Source: Puniceicoccaceae bacterium
Lineage (GTDB): Bacteria > Verrucomicrobiota > Verrucomicrobiia > Opitutales > Coraliomargaritaceae
Direction: 5' to 3'
DNA length: 64,000 nt
Assembly (NCBI GenBank): GCA_018402305.1
Contig: JAGYJE010000011.1
Coordinates: forward strand, 37,127-101,126
Below are positions 36,098-45,077 of the stretch, in pieces. The notes under the pieces were generated by a model that saw only the letters and a program-made list of their open reading frames with translations, was not told the origin of the DNA and made no database searches. The translations under genes and the position numbers were made by a program. Within the stretch, counting starts at the first letter, position 1, and each line of letters starts with the position of its first letter.

Positions 36098-37243
36098 ATG
36101 CTCAGATTGCTGCATCGCCATGTAATGAAGGAGATCCTGGTTTCGACGGGGTTGGCGATGGGTCTGTTTGTTTTCGTCCTCCTTATGGGTAACGCACTGC
36201 GCGACGTGGCCGAGTTGGTGGCTGCCGGCAAATTGGGCATCGATGTTTTTTTTAAACTGATCGGCCTGCTGATTCCCTATGTGGGAGCCTACGCGCTCCC
36301 GCTTGGCATGTTGACCGGCACACTGATTGCGCTGGGGCGTCTCTCCTCGCAGCGAGAAATCACCGCAATGAAGGCGGCCGGGCTGAGTCTTTACCAGATC
36401 GCGGCCCCCGTCTTCCTCATCGCATTTTTCGGCATGGTCGTAGGCGTGCTCGTTAATCTGCACTATGCACCGCAATCACGGGTCGCCTACAAGCAGCTTA
36501 TGGCTAGCGCGATCACGGAAAATCCGGTCGATTTCATTGAGGAGCGCCGCTTTATCCATGAGTTTCCCGGCTATGTCATCTACATGGGCGGGCGAGACGG
36601 TTCCACCATGCAGGATTTTTGGATCTGGGAGCTGGATGCGCAGCGGCGCGTCAACGTGTTCCTGCGGGCAGCGGAGGGAGAGCTGCTCTACAACGAAGCC
36701 AGCCGCGAGCTAGTCCTGACGCTGAAAAACGGCACCGCCGAGCAGCGCAACCCGGACAATCCGGAATCCTTTGAGGGGGATATGCCGGACTCGCTCTTTT
36801 TCGGTGAGCTCCCCATCGCGCTACCGCTTGACGAGCTTTTCGGGGAAAAAGGCCAGCGCCGTACCCGCACCAAGGAAATGACCTTTGCCCAGCTCATGGA
36901 GCAGCGTCAAGGCGAGCTGGAGAAAGAAGCCGCCAGTGGCGGGCCCATGACCGAGGAGCGGCTTGAAGTCCAGATGCACCTGCAAAAAAACTTCGCCATG
37001 GCTTATTCCGTTTTTTCGCTGGCCGTCTTTGGTGTGCCGCTCGCGATTCACGTTGGCCGGCAGGAAACCTACGCCAACCTCGGTATCGCCCTCGTCATTG
37101 CCATGAGTTATTACTTTCTCATGATCATGGTCAGCTGGCTGGAGGAAAAGCCCACCCTCCGCCCGGACCTGCTCATCTGGCTACCCAATTTGATCTTTCA
37201 AGGATTCGGCTTTTGGATGCTGCACCGGGCCAGCCGACATTAG
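36098..37243 (+). CDS. LptF/LptG-family lipopolysaccharide export permease
   Basis: About 381-aa YjgP/YjgQ family protein, membrane part of the LptB2FG ABC exporter that extracts LPS from the inner membrane. Three N-terminal helices (GLAMGLFVFVLLMGNALRDV, VYFKLIGLLIPYVGAYALPL-like segment, and IAAPVFLIAFFGMVVGVLV), LGRLSSQREITAMKAAGLSL (coupling region), a periplasmic jellyroll-type domain at about 95-270, and three C-terminal helices. The ATG at 36098 is preferred; the frame upstream is an inverted-repeat element. Only one such gene is present here; the partner must lie elsewhere. LptF versus LptG cannot be told. Confidence 0.88.
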   Translation: MLRLLHRHVMKEILVSTGLAMGLFVFVLLMGNALRDVAELVAAGKLGIDVFFKLIGLLIPYVGAYALPLGMLTGTLIALGRLSSQREITAMKAAGLSLYQIAAPVFLIAFFGMVVGVLVNLHYAPQSRVAYKQLMASAITENPVDFIEERRFIHEFPGYVIYMGGRDGSTMQDFWIWELDAQRRVNVFLRAAEGELLYNEASRELVLTLKNGTAEQRNPDNPESFEGDMPDSLFFGELPIALPLDELFGEKGQRRTRTKEMTFAQLMEQRQGELEKEAASGGPMTEERLEVQMHLQKNFAMAYSVFSLAVFGVPLAIHVGRQETYANLGIALVIAMSYYFLMIMVSWLEEKPTLRPDLLIWLPNLIFQGFGFWMLHRASRH

Positions 37244-37245
37244 GC

Positions 37246-37300
37246 GGGGTGCGAGATGCGAGATGCGGGATATGGGATGCGAGATGCGAGATAGGAGACA
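37246..37300. repeat. GATGCGAGATGCG word repeat
   Basis: Degenerate purine-rich tandem words (GTGCGAGATGCGAGATGCGG, ATATGGGATGCGAGATGCGA) just after the LptF/G stop, ending where the 51-bp tandem repeat begins. Typical of the simple word repeats scattered at gene borders in this window. Confidence 0.65.
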
Positions 37301-37302
37301 CA

Positions 37303-37404
37303 GGGCGGAACCGCGTGAGGCGGAGCCTTTTACGCGGCGAGATAAGGAATTTGGGGCGGAACCGCGTGAGGCCGAGCCTTTTACGCGGCGGGACACGGAA
37401 TTTG
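37303..37404. repeat. 51-bp tandem repeat, two copies, each with a palindrome
   Basis: Copies at 37303-37353 and 37354-37404 differ at a few positions. Each contains CCGCGTGAGGC, a short loop and GCCTTTTACGCGG, which can form a hairpin. The unit is a multiple of three and open in the pabB frame, so an upstream start would translate it as two 17-residue repeats (AEPREAEPFTRRD, K or T, EFG). Confidence 0.75.
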
Positions 37405-37406
37405 GG

Positions 37407-38735
37407 ATGCGAGTTGTCGAAGTGGAAAGGCCTCCGGCCGCGGAGGTCCTGATTGAACGTTTTGGGCGACGGTCGCTGCCCTTTGTATTGGACAGTGCCC
37501 AGACCAATGACGGGCTGGGGACGTGGAGTTTTTTTGGATCAGATCCCTTTGCGGTCGTCACGGAAGGTTTGACCGAGCTGCGTGCCGCCATGCGGCCCTT
37601 TGCCATCGAGGCGCACCCGGAGATACCGTTCACGGGGGGGGCAGTCGGTTACCTGAGTTACGACTACGGGCGCCGCCTGGAGCAAATGCCGGCGCAAGCC
37701 GTGGACGACCGGGGTATTCCGGATATGCACTTCGGGCTCTACGATGGAGTGGCCGCACTCGATCACCGCAGCGGCCGGCTCTACTTGATCGGGCATGGCT
37801 TTCACGTGGACGCCGACCGGGTGATCGAGCGACTTCGGTCAGTCATCGGCAGTTCGATGGATCTGCCAATAACCGAGCAAACCCCACCAGCCCGCCGCAG
37901 CGAATGGATGTGGAACATGAGTCGGGAGGATTTTTGCACCGCAGTCCAATCGGTCCGGAGTTACATCCGCAGTGGCGACGTCTATCAAGTCAATCTCTCG
38001 CAGCGCGCTCGCTGTGCTTACGAAGGCGATGGGCTGGCTCTCTACCAAGCGCTTCGGAAGGGCAATCCCGCTCCCTATGGCGCTTATCTCGACTTGGGTG
38101 ACTGGCAGTTGATTTCCACCTCGCCGGAGCAGTTTTTGCAAAAAAAGGGCGACCTTCTGGAAACCCGGCCAATCAAGGGCACCCGTCCCCGGGGCGACAC
38201 GCCCGAAGCGGACCAGGCCATGGTGGCTGAGTTAATAGCCTCCGAAAAAGACCGCGCCGAGCTGCTCATGATCGTCGACCTGGAGCGCAACGACCTCGGG
38301 CGTATTGCAGCGTTCGGATCGGTCCATGTCGAGGGACTGTATCAAATCGAGCACTACGCACGGGTCATCCATCAAACCGCGCGCGTCAAGGCCAGGCTCC
38401 GGCCGGATAAAGACCTCTTCGACGCCCTGGAGGCGCTCTTTCCGGGAGGCTCGATTACCGGTGCCCCAAAGATCCGCGCCATGGAGATCATCGAAACGCT
38501 GGAGCCGACGCGGCGCGGGGCCTATTGCGGCTCGATCGGCTACATCGGGTTCGATGGGGACGCTGAATTCAATATCGCGATCCGGAGCTTGCACCTTAAA
38601 GAGGGGCAGCTCGACTATCAAGTCGGGGGCGGTATCGTCTGGGACTCCGAGCCCAAGGCCGAGTATCAGGAAACTCTCGACAAGGCCCGCGCCATTCGCG
38701 AAACCATCGATCAGCTATGCCAGAGATCATCCTAG
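37407..38735 (+). CDS. pabB: aminodeoxychorismate synthase component I
   Basis: About 442-aa chorismate-binding enzyme for 4-amino-4-deoxychorismate, the folate precursor. Seen: GGAVGYLSYDYGRRLEQM, RSYIRSGDVYQVNLSQR, ISTSPEQFLQKKGDLLETRP, IKGTRPRGDTPEAD, LIVDLERNDLGRIAAFGSV-like IVDLERNDLGRI, GGSITGAPKIRAMEIIETLE and GAYCGSIGYIGFDG. The ATG at 37407 (MRVVEVERPPAAEV) is preferred; starting earlier would translate repeats. Overlaps pabC by 19 bp, which separates it functionally from the trpE paralogue at 11.3 kb. No PabA subunit gene is in the window. Confidence 0.92.
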   Translation: MRVVEVERPPAAEVLIERFGRRSLPFVLDSAQTNDGLGTWSFFGSDPFAVVTEGLTELRAAMRPFAIEAHPEIPFTGGAVGYLSYDYGRRLEQMPAQAVDDRGIPDMHFGLYDGVAALDHRSGRLYLIGHGFHVDADRVIERLRSVIGSSMDLPITEQTPPARRSEWMWNMSREDFCTAVQSVRSYIRSGDVYQVNLSQRARCAYEGDGLALYQALRKGNPAPYGAYLDLGDWQLISTSPEQFLQKKGDLLETRPIKGTRPRGDTPEADQAMVAELIASEKDRAELLMIVDLERNDLGRIAAFGSVHVEGLYQIEHYARVIHQTARVKARLRPDKDLFDALEALFPGGSITGAPKIRAMEIIETLEPTRRGAYCGSIGYIGFDGDAEFNIAIRSLHLKEGQLDYQVGGGIVWDSEPKAEYQETLDKARAIRETIDQLCQRSS

Positions 38736-39529
38736 TCCTTCCCGGTCAATCGGTGACCTTATCGCCGACGGCATCGGGCTTCGCCCATGGCTTCGGCTTC
38801 TTCGAAACCATGCGCTATGCGGAGGGCCAGCTCCATGCTTGGAGTGACCACTGGGCGCGCCTCCAGCATTCGGCCGGAACCTTTGGATTGTCCCTGCCTG
38901 CGGAAGCCGAAGTCATTGAAGCAATGCAGTCATTCGTGAAGCAGGCAGACTTGCTTGAAGGCACGATTAAGCTCTCACTGCTCAAGGGGGCGGAGGATAG
39001 TCAGTTGTTTGTCTACACCCGCCCGCTGTTTCCGCTGCCGGAGAGCCGCCGCCTCTGGCTGGATCTGGAGGCCCCTATTTTCGAGCGCTCGCCGCTTGCG
39101 GGCCACAAGACACATAACTACTTGGAGTCGATGCATTGCCTTGGGCGTGCCCGGTCCCGGGGCTACGCCGACGCGCTGCGGCTCGATTCTCAGGGGCGCG
39201 TGGCCGAGACCAGCACGGCAAATTGCTTTTTTGTCGTGGCCGAGCGTCTCTGCACCCCGGCGGCCGATACAGGCATCCTGCCTGGGGTCACCCGCGCGCG
39301 CCTGCTGCGCAGCCCCGAGCTAGCAATCGAGACGGGGCACTACACCCTCGACGATTTGCAGGCGGCTGAGGCGTTCTTCACAACCAATGCGACGCATGGG
39401 ATTCAAATGATTGAGCGCCTCGACGGCCTGCCCGGTGGGGGCGGGATCGATTTCAACGGCGCACACCCCGCGCTGGAGAAAATCCGGTCGATTTTCCAAG
39501 CCGCAGGCACTGGAATATGTTTGTGGTGA
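38717..39529 (+). CDS. pabC: aminodeoxychorismate lyase (class IV aminotransferase fold)
   Basis: 270-aa PLP enzyme releasing p-aminobenzoate and pyruvate. Seen: SPTASGFAHGFGFFETMRYAE (N-terminal class IV block), HAWSDHWARLQHSA, GHKTHNYLESMHCLGRARSR with the PLP lysine, GRVAETSTANCFFV and the GILPGVTRARLL signature. It overlaps pabB by 19 bp and completes the pair for p-aminobenzoate. Branched-chain aminotransferase or D-amino-acid transaminase activity cannot be fully excluded, but context favours PabC. Confidence 0.88.
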   Translation: MPEIILVLPGQSVTLSPTASGFAHGFGFFETMRYAEGQLHAWSDHWARLQHSAGTFGLSLPAEAEVIEAMQSFVKQADLLEGTIKLSLLKGAEDSQLFVYTRPLFPLPESRRLWLDLEAPIFERSPLAGHKTHNYLESMHCLGRARSRGYADALRLDSQGRVAETSTANCFFVVAERLCTPAADTGILPGVTRARLLRSPELAIETGHYTLDDLQAAEAFFTTNATHGIQMIERLDGLPGGGGIDFNGAHPALEKIRSIFQAAGTGICLW

Positions 39530-39734
39530 GGACATGGATCACTCCGGCCATTCTTTCAGTGCGACTTCGCCGGCGTTTTTAAGAGAACTGATGGCTTGAC
39601 AGTATCCGGGAATGCCGGCTACATCCTCTCTCCCTTTTCTTTGGACGGTACATTTCATTAATTTGTGTCGTCGCTGCGATGGAAGCAATTTTTTCGTTGC
39701 GCGATATGGATTGGTGAAATTTAAAAAATGGCAA

Positions 39735-39812
<78 letters not shown>

Positions 39813-39905
39813 TTAAATCGGGATGACCCTGCTTGCTATTGGAAGGGTGGTGTGTAACTTGGCCCGATTAATGAATTTATTGCTCACCCCCCTCCAAATA
39901 TCTCT

Positions 39906-40919
39906 TTGAACGCGAACGAAATTGCACCCCGCCCGGAAGCGCCGGAAACTGCAAACTGGCGTCAGCTGGTGAAGCGCTACCAGGCGCCTTCGCTTTCCAA
40001 GAGTCTTTGGCAACTCGGCAACACCCTCATCCCCTATGTCGGGCTGTGGGGGCTGATGTATTACACGGTCCAGTGGTCCTGGCCGTTGACGCTGGCACTG
40101 GCGGCTTTGGCGGCGCTCTTTCTCGTGCGGGTGTTTATCATCTTTCACGACTGCGGGCACGGGGCTTATTTCCGGTCGAAGTGGCTGAATAATGCGGTCG
40201 GCTTTGTCACCGGACTGCTAACGCTCACGCCCTATCGACATTGGAAGTGGCAACACGCGGTGCACCACGGTACGTCGGGGAATCTCGACGAACGGGGAAT
40301 TGGCGATGTCTGGACGATGACGGTGCAAGAGTATGCATCCGCCTCAAAGTGGAAGCGGCTGCATTACCGTGTGGCGCGCAATCCGTTCATTCTTTTTGGC
40401 CTGGTGCCGCTGGGATTGTTTCTCATCTATCAGCGCATCCCCTATGCGAAGGCCAGTCGGCGGGATCGCAACTCGGTGCATTGGATGAATTTTTCGATTG
40501 TGGTTTATGCCTTTGGGCTGAGCTGGATTTTCGGATTTTGGAATTTTGTCTGTATTCAGCTTACGGTTACCGGGGTTTCTGGTACCCTTGGGGTTTGGCT
40601 TTTTTATGTGCAGCATCAGTTTGAAGACACTTACTGGAGGTCCGGGGATTCCTGGGACTACACTGCTTCGGCGATGGAGGGCAGCTCGTTTTACAAACTG
40701 CCCGCGGTGCTCAACTGGTTCTCGGGGAGCATCGGTTATCACCACATACACCATCTGAGCTCCCGTATCCCTAACTACAATTTGAAGGCCTGTCACGAGG
40801 CGGAGCCTTTCTTTCAACAAGTTCCGGAGATCGGTTTGAAGCGAAGTTTGCGGTCACTGCACTTAAGGCTTTGGGACGAGTCGAGCGGTAAGCTGGTGGG
40901 CTACCCGAAAGGGTCTTAG
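39906..40919 (+). CDS. membrane fatty-acid desaturase
   Basis: 337-aa non-haem diiron desaturase of the acyl-lipid (delta-9/delta-12) type that adds a double bond to membrane acyl chains. The three His boxes are clear: FIIFHDCGHGAYF, WKWQHAVHHGTSGN and GYHHIHHLSSRIPNY. Four membrane helices in two pairs surround them. The apparent start is TTG at 39906. A 12-codon open frame (ATG 39871, MNLLLTPLQISL) ends with TGA overlapping this TTG, so translation might be coupled, or the true start may differ. It stands downstream of the tRNA and alone on its strand. Confidence 0.9.
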   Translation: MNANEIAPRPEAPETANWRQLVKRYQAPSLSKSLWQLGNTLIPYVGLWGLMYYTVQWSWPLTLALAALAALFLVRVFIIFHDCGHGAYFRSKWLNNAVGFVTGLLTLTPYRHWKWQHAVHHGTSGNLDERGIGDVWTMTVQEYASASKWKRLHYRVARNPFILFGLVPLGLFLIYQRIPYAKASRRDRNSVHWMNFSIVVYAFGLSWIFGFWNFVCIQLTVTGVSGTLGVWLFYVQHQFEDTYWRSGDSWDYTASAMEGSSFYKLPAVLNWFSGSIGYHHIHHLSSRIPNYNLKACHEAEPFFQQVPEIGLKRSLRSLHLRLWDESSGKLVGYPKGS

Positions 40920-41006
40920 TTTGTTCTGTGGCTTTTTGGGGGAGAAGAACAGAGTGGCGAAGCGGGAATGCGGCGCGTCTGCCCATAGCCGGCAATGCGG
41001 TGAGCC

Positions 41007-41030
41007 CGAGCCTTTCGACAAGCTCAAGGT
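41007..41030. repeat. GAGCCTTTCGACAAGCTCAAGG dispersed word
   Basis: Contains GAGCCTTTCGACAAGCTC with partial dyad symmetry, in the 133-bp gap between the convergent desaturase and oligopeptidase genes. This word (translated LSLSKG) is a common dispersed repeat in many bacterial genomes. Only one copy is seen here. Confidence 0.55.
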
Positions 41031-41052
41031 CCGAAACAAGCTCGGACGCCAC

Positions 41053-43212
41053 TTAGGCGAGCAGTCCGTCCCTACGTAGGAGGGCATCGGGGTCGGGTGC
41101 CCGGCCCATGAAGTCCTCGTAAAGCTCGGCTGGATCGGCAGCGTTTCCCTTGGCCAGTATCTTGTGGCGGAAATCGCGGCCCGTATCCGGATTGAGGATA
41201 CCTGCTTCTTGAAAGCGGGTGAAGGCATCGGCGTCGAGCACTTCGGCCCATTTGTAGCTGTAGTAGCCGGCTGCGTATCCGGTAGGGCTGCTGAAAAGGT
41301 GGCCGAAGTTGAAGACGTTGCTCTTGGGCTTCGTCTTGTAGTCCGGGCTGTAGCCCCGCAAGGTGGCATCGATAAAGGCGTCAAGGTCTTCCTTGCCCGA
41401 TTCCGGCCAATTGATGTGCAACTCAAGATCCATCTTGCCAAAGGCAAGCTGGCGAACGTTGGCGCTGGCTTTCCTGTAGTTGCGGGCGGCCAGCATCTTT
41501 TCGAAGAGCTCTTCCGGAATCGGCTCGCCCGTCTCGTGGTGGCGGGCGAAGAGATCGAGACTGGCGCGCTCCCAGCACCAGTTCTCCATAATCTGGGAGG
41601 GGAGTTCGACGAAGTCCCAGGGCACATTGACCCCGTTGAGCGCTTTGACGTCGACCTCGCCGCAGAGGTGGTGCAGGAGGTGACCGAACTCGTGGAAAAT
41701 GGTCTCGACCTCACGGTGTGTGAGGCAGGCGGGTGCGTCGCCGATGGCGGGGGTGAGGTTGCCGCAAATTAGACCGAGGTGCGGGCTGCGGGGGCCTTGA
41801 GCGGAATCGCAATTGCCGGTGATAAGATAGTTCATCCAGGCGCCGCCGCGCTTCGATTCGCGCGGAAACCAGTCTGCGTAGAAGGCACCGAGGTGCTCGC
41901 TGGTGTCGGCGTCGTAGAGATCGTAGTAGTGGACCTCGGGGTGCCAGACTTCGGGCACCGAACGTTCAACATCGAACGTTGAACATTGGACGTCGAATGT
42001 TGGGGAGGCCTTGTCATCATTCGATGTTGGATGTTGGGCGTTCAATGTTCGATGTTCATCAGCAGTCTCAATACGAAGGCCGAAGAGGCGCTCGGCGAGA
42101 TCGAAGAGGCCGGAGATGACGCGGTTGATCGGGAAGTAGGGGCGGAGGGCTTCTTCATCGAAGGCGTAATGGACCTTGCGTTGCTTTTCGGCCCAGTAGC
42201 CGACCTCCCAGGGTTCGAGAAGGGGTGGCTCTTCTGAACATTGAACGTGGGACGTCGCGTTGCTTGCTTTGAACTCGCGCAGTTGCTTGGCTTCGTCTTG
42301 AAAGGCGGGGCGAACTTTCTCGAAAATCGCGTGGCCGAAATCGAGGGCGGCTTGGCCGGAGCCGGCCATGCGGCGGGCGGTGACGTGGTCGGCGAAGTGT
42401 TGCTTGCCCATCAGATTTGCAAGTTCGTGCCGCAGATCGAGAATCCCGCGGACGAGTTCGCGGTTGTCGTGGTCGCAGCCGCGACCGATTGCGGCGTAGG
42501 CTTGCCAGACGTCTTTGCGGAGCGCCTCGTTGTCGGCATAGGTCATGACGGCGATGTAGGAGGGTGCCTGCAGGGTGAAGCGCCAGCCGTCGGCATCTTT
42601 TTTCGCGGCGCTTTGGCGGGCGGCATCGAGGGCGGACTGGGGTAGGCCGGCGAGTTCCGCCTCGTCGGTAACGATCCGCTCCCAGGCGTTGGTGGCGTCG
42701 AGGCAGTTCTCTGAATATTTCTGGGTGAGCTCGGCGAGTTGACTTTGGATTTCGGCGGCGCGCTTCTTTTTTTCCGGGGGCAGATCCGCACCGGCCTCGC
42801 GGAAGTCAGCCAAGGTCTCGGCGATATAGCGTCGCTTGGTGGGGCTGAGGGATTCGTCGTCCAGATCGGCTTCGCCGTAGGCTTTGAGGGTCTTCCAAAG
42901 TGCCTCGTTGAGGGGAATCCCAGCGTAGAATTCGCTGACCTTGGGCAGCATTTTATTATGGGCGGCACGGAGCTCGGGGCTGTTTACAACGGAATCGAGG
43001 TGGTTGACGAGCCCCCAGGCGCGGTTCAGCGGCTCGAGGCCTTCATCGAGGGCCAGCAGTGTATTTTCATACGTGAGCGGTGGTGCTTGGTTCGCGACGG
43101 CATCGACAGCGGCTTTGGCGTCGGCAAGCGCTTGGTTGATGTCCGCCTCGACGTGATCGGGGGTAAGGCGTGACCATTGGATGTGGAAGTCGTTTTGAAG
43201 AAATGGATGCAT
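41053..43212 (-). CDS. prlC: M3-family oligopeptidase A (metallopeptidase)
   Basis: 719-aa zinc endopeptidase that degrades short peptides in the cytoplasm. The active site is [18 protein letters not shown] (HEFGH with a downstream Glu in [15 protein letters not shown]). Other blocks: [25 protein letters not shown] N-terminal helices, [35 protein letters not shown], and [20 protein letters not shown]. Two in-frame inserts are unlike the family: 33 residues at 386-418 ([13 protein letters not shown] to TFDVERS) exactly filled by a word repeat, and a short one near 318-326 ([11 protein letters not shown]). The flanks (GLRIETAD and VPEVWHPEV) are continuous in relatives. Both inserts keep the frame and avoid the catalytic core, so the enzyme may still work. 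Confidence 0.92.
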   Translation of the reverse strand: MHPFLQNDFHIQWSRLTPDHVEADINQALADAKAAVDAVANQAPPLTYENTLLALDEGLEPLNRAWGLVNHLDSVVNSPELRAAHNKMLPKVSEFYAGIPLNEALWKTLKAYGEADLDDESLSPTKRRYIAETLADFREAGADLPPEKKKRAAEIQSQLAELTQKYSENCLDATNAWERIVTDEAELAGLPQSALDAARQSAAKKDADGWRFTLQAPSYIAVMTYADNEALRKDVWQAYAAIGRGCDHDNRELVRGILDLRHELANLMGKQHFADHVTARRMAGSGQAALDFGHAIFEKVRPAFQDEAKQLREFKASNATSHVQCSEEPPLLEPWEVGYWAEKQRKVHYAFDEEALRPYFPINRVISGLFDLAERLFGLRIETADEHRTLNAQHPTSNDDKASPTFDVQCSTFDVERSVPEVWHPEVHYYDLYDADTSEHLGAFYADWFPRESKRGGAWMNYLITGNCDSAQGPRSPHLGLICGNLTPAIGDAPACLTHREVETIFHEFGHLLHHLCGEVDVKALNGVNVPWDFVELPSQIMENWCWERASLDLFARHHETGEPIPEELFEKMLAARNYRKASANVRQLAFGKMDLELHINWPESGKEDLDAFIDATLRGYSPDYKTKPKSNVFNFGHLFSSPTGYAAGYYSYKWAEVLDADAFTRFQEAGILNPDTGRDFRHKILAKGNAADPAELYEDFMGRAPDPDALLRRDGLLA
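41959..42057. repeat. 99-bp in-frame word repeat inside the oligopeptidase gene
   Basis: Made of permuted words GAACGTTCAACATCGAACGT, TTGAACATTGGACGTCGAAT and CGATGTTGGATGTTGGGCGT, with inverted arms around a non-repeat GGGGAGGCCTTGTCATCA centre. Exactly 33 codons. Same family as 20200-20304; a shorter piece (GAACATTGAACGTGGGACG) lies at 42236-42254 in the same gene. Confidence 0.85.
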
Positions 43213-43213
43213 G

Positions 43214-43275
43214 CTGGAAGACGGAGAGTTGGAAGATAGAAGATGGGGGATTGGAGGTGGGAAATGGGCGGAGAA
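43214..43275. repeat. GGAAGATAGAAGATGGGGGA word repeat
   Basis: Purine-rich degenerate words (TGGAAGACGGAGAGTTGGAA, GATAGAAGATGGGGGATTGG) immediately upstream of the oligopeptidase start and upstream of rsmE on the other strand. It occupies most of the 113-bp divergent gap, so promoters of both genes must be embedded in or squeezed around it. Confidence 0.6.
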
Positions 43276-43325
43276 TAGATGAAGACTTGCGGGAAGGGTT
43301 GGGGCGGGTTAGGTGTTTGTCAATT

Positions 43326-44132
43326 ATGGCAGGCTATCGAGCTTTTTTGTTTCCAGAAGCAATCGTGGAGGGGGATTCCCTGCGTTTGGACCCGAGGGAG
43401 AGTCACCACTTGATTCGGGTTTTACGAGCTAAGGTGGGCGACTCGGTCGAGGTTTTGGATGGGCGGGGCAGCGTCTATCCGGGGCGAATTACTCTGGCGG
43501 ATAGCAAGCAGGTGGTGCTGGACTTGGGCGTGGTTCGACGCGTGGCGCCGCCGTCTTGCCGGGTTACGCTGCTCCAATCAATTCCCAAGGGGAAGACGAT
43601 GGACCTGATTTTACGCATGGCCACAGAAATCGGGGCCAGTTCGGTGCAGCCCGTCTTCACCCGCCATGGGGAGGTGCAGATCCGGGGAGAGCGTCTCCAT
43701 TCGAAAGTCGAAAAGTGGGGCAGCACCCTGATCGAGGCCTGCAAGCAATGCGGGCTGCCGCATCTGCCGGATTTGTCGATGCCGGTTTCCTTGGACGCAT
43801 GGCTCGCTGGGCACTCGGTAAGTGGCGGTGAGTTGCGGTTGGTCGCGAGTTTGGAAGGCGGCAGTCGGCCTCTGTGCGAGGTGTTAGCAGGCAAGGGCGA
43901 GGTGCAAGCGGTGGTTGTCGCGGTGGGACCCGAGGGGGATTTTTCCGAAAAGGAATACGCTGCGTTGCGCGAGGCGGGATTTCAGAGTGTGCGTCTGGGG
44001 GCCAACGTGCTCCGTTCGGAGACGGCGGCGGCCTACATCCTGAGCGTGGTGGATCAGTTTCGGGTGGGGGCTGAGTGCGGGGAAGCAGGCCAGTTTTCGG
44101 CTGAAGCTAGAGGGCGCAGGGTTGTTCAATAA
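43326..44132 (+). CDS. rsmE: 16S rRNA (uracil-1498-N3)-methyltransferase
   Basis: 268-aa SPOUT methyltransferase acting on the 30S subunit. Seen: [37 protein letters not shown] (N-terminal PUA-like), [51 protein letters not shown], and the knot motif [19 protein letters not shown] with [17 protein letters not shown]. The ATG at 43326 fits the family; the open frame extends upstream through a word repeat. Convergent with the NIF3-like gene with a 26-bp overlap. Confidence 0.94.
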   Translation: MAGYRAFLFPEAIVEGDSLRLDPRESHHLIRVLRAKVGDSVEVLDGRGSVYPGRITLADSKQVVLDLGVVRRVAPPSCRVTLLQSIPKGKTMDLILRMATEIGASSVQPVFTRHGEVQIRGERLHSKVEKWGSTLIEACKQCGLPHLPDLSMPVSLDAWLAGHSVSGGELRLVASLEGGSRPLCEVLAGKGEVQAVVVAVGPEGDFSEKEYAALREAGFQSVRLGANVLRSETAAAYILSVVDQFRVGAECGEAGQFSAEARGRRVVQ

Positions 44133-44865
44133 ATTGCCATTCGAGACCGAAGGTTTCGGCGACCTCGGCGGCGAGAGCTTTCACGCCGAAGACCTCGGTG
44201 GCGTAGTGGCCGCAGGGGTAGAGGTTGAGGCCAAGCTCCTGGGCCATGTTAAAGTGGTGCTGACGCAACTCCCCGGTGACGAGGGTGTCGATGCCGTTTT
44301 CCAGGAGGTGGGGGACGGCACTCTGGCCACTGCCGGTGAGAATGCCGATACGCTCCGGGCGCTCGCTCCCGTATTCGATGGCTCCGTAGGTTTTGGGGAA
44401 GAGCGACTGTAGCTTTTCCGCGAGTTCGGCGCGCCCACCGCGCGGACCTTCGGCGATAGAGGCGATGTCGTTTCCCTCGTAGTTGAGAAAGCTCCCGACG
44501 ACGGGAAGGCCCAGTGCTTTGGCAAGCAGGGCGTTATTGCCGATCTCCGGGTGGCAGTCCAGCGGGAGGTGGGCACCGTAAACCGCCAGATTGCCGTCCA
44601 GGGCGGTCTTGACCTTGCGATAGGCGGGCCCGGTCAACGGCGTGGGTGGCGTCCAGAAAAGGCCGTGGTGGCAGATGAGGAAATCAATTCCCTGTGCGAT
44701 GGCCGCCTCAAATGGGCGCTGCCCCGCATCCACGGCGGCTCCGATTCGGCTGACTTCGCCGTTATTTTCAACCTGGAGGCCATTGTAGGCGCCGGCGAAG
44801 TCCTTTACCCCGCCGCGGCGGGTGCGTTGATCGCAAAAATGGGCAATTTCATGGAGTGTTGGCAT
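44107..44865 (-). CDS. NIF3/YbgI-family dinuclear-metal protein
   Basis: 252-aa protein of the conserved Nif3-like family (GTP cyclohydrolase 1 type 2-like fold), function still unsettled. Seen: [61 protein letters not shown] (metal HH), [25 protein letters not shown]-type [17 protein letters not shown], and [20 protein letters not shown] with [10 protein letters not shown]. The ATG at 44865 is preferred. Divergent from tcdA, with tandem palindromes in between. Confidence 0.9.
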   Translation of the reverse strand: MPTLHEIAHFCDQRTRRGGVKDFAGAYNGLQVENNGEVSRIGAAVDAGQRPFEAAIAQGIDFLICHHGLFWTPPTPLTGPAYRKVKTALDGNLAVYGAHLPLDCHPEIGNNALLAKALGLPVVGSFLNYEGNDIASIAEGPRGGRAELAEKLQSLFPKTYGAIEYGSERPERIGILTGSGQSAVPHLLENGIDTLVTGELRQHHFNMAQELGLNLYPCGHYATEVFGVKALAAEVAETFGLEWQFIEQPCAL

Positions 44866-44965
44866 GTGTGATAGAGTGGGGGCACTGGCGGTCTCTGTGA
44901 AGCCCGAAATAACCTTGTCCTCGGCAAAATGTGCCCGAATCCCAAAACAAACTGTCAATAAACTT

Positions 44966-45024
44966 CAATAAATACGCAGGCTATTTATTGAGATTTAGAC
45001 AATAATTACGCAGGCTATTTATTG
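44966..45024. repeat. tandem palindromic repeat CAATAAATA-CGCAGGC-TATTTATTG
   Basis: Two 34-bp units: 25-bp cores at 44966-44990 and 45000-45024. The first core has perfect arms CAATAAATA and TATTTATTG around CGCAGGC; the second has one changed base. Each is followed by GAGATTTAGA or GAAATCTAGA. They sit between divergent NIF3-like and tcdA genes. A related degenerate copy precedes the RAYT gene at 25195. Could be an operator array or a miniature repeat. Confidence 0.8.
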
Positions 45025-45077
45025 AAATCTAGATTTTGATTTGCATTTTTTGGTGTCGGCTCGCGGAATTCCCAGTC

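Noticed and set aside
36017..36475. 152-aa His/Gln-rich minus-strand frame
   Set aside because: Shadow of the LptF/G gene in the antisense frame; no start support or domain.
39596..39624. Sigma-70 promoter for the CAU tRNA
   Set aside because: TTGACA is perfect but no acceptable -10 box follows at 16-18 bp, and the tRNA is over 100 bp away.
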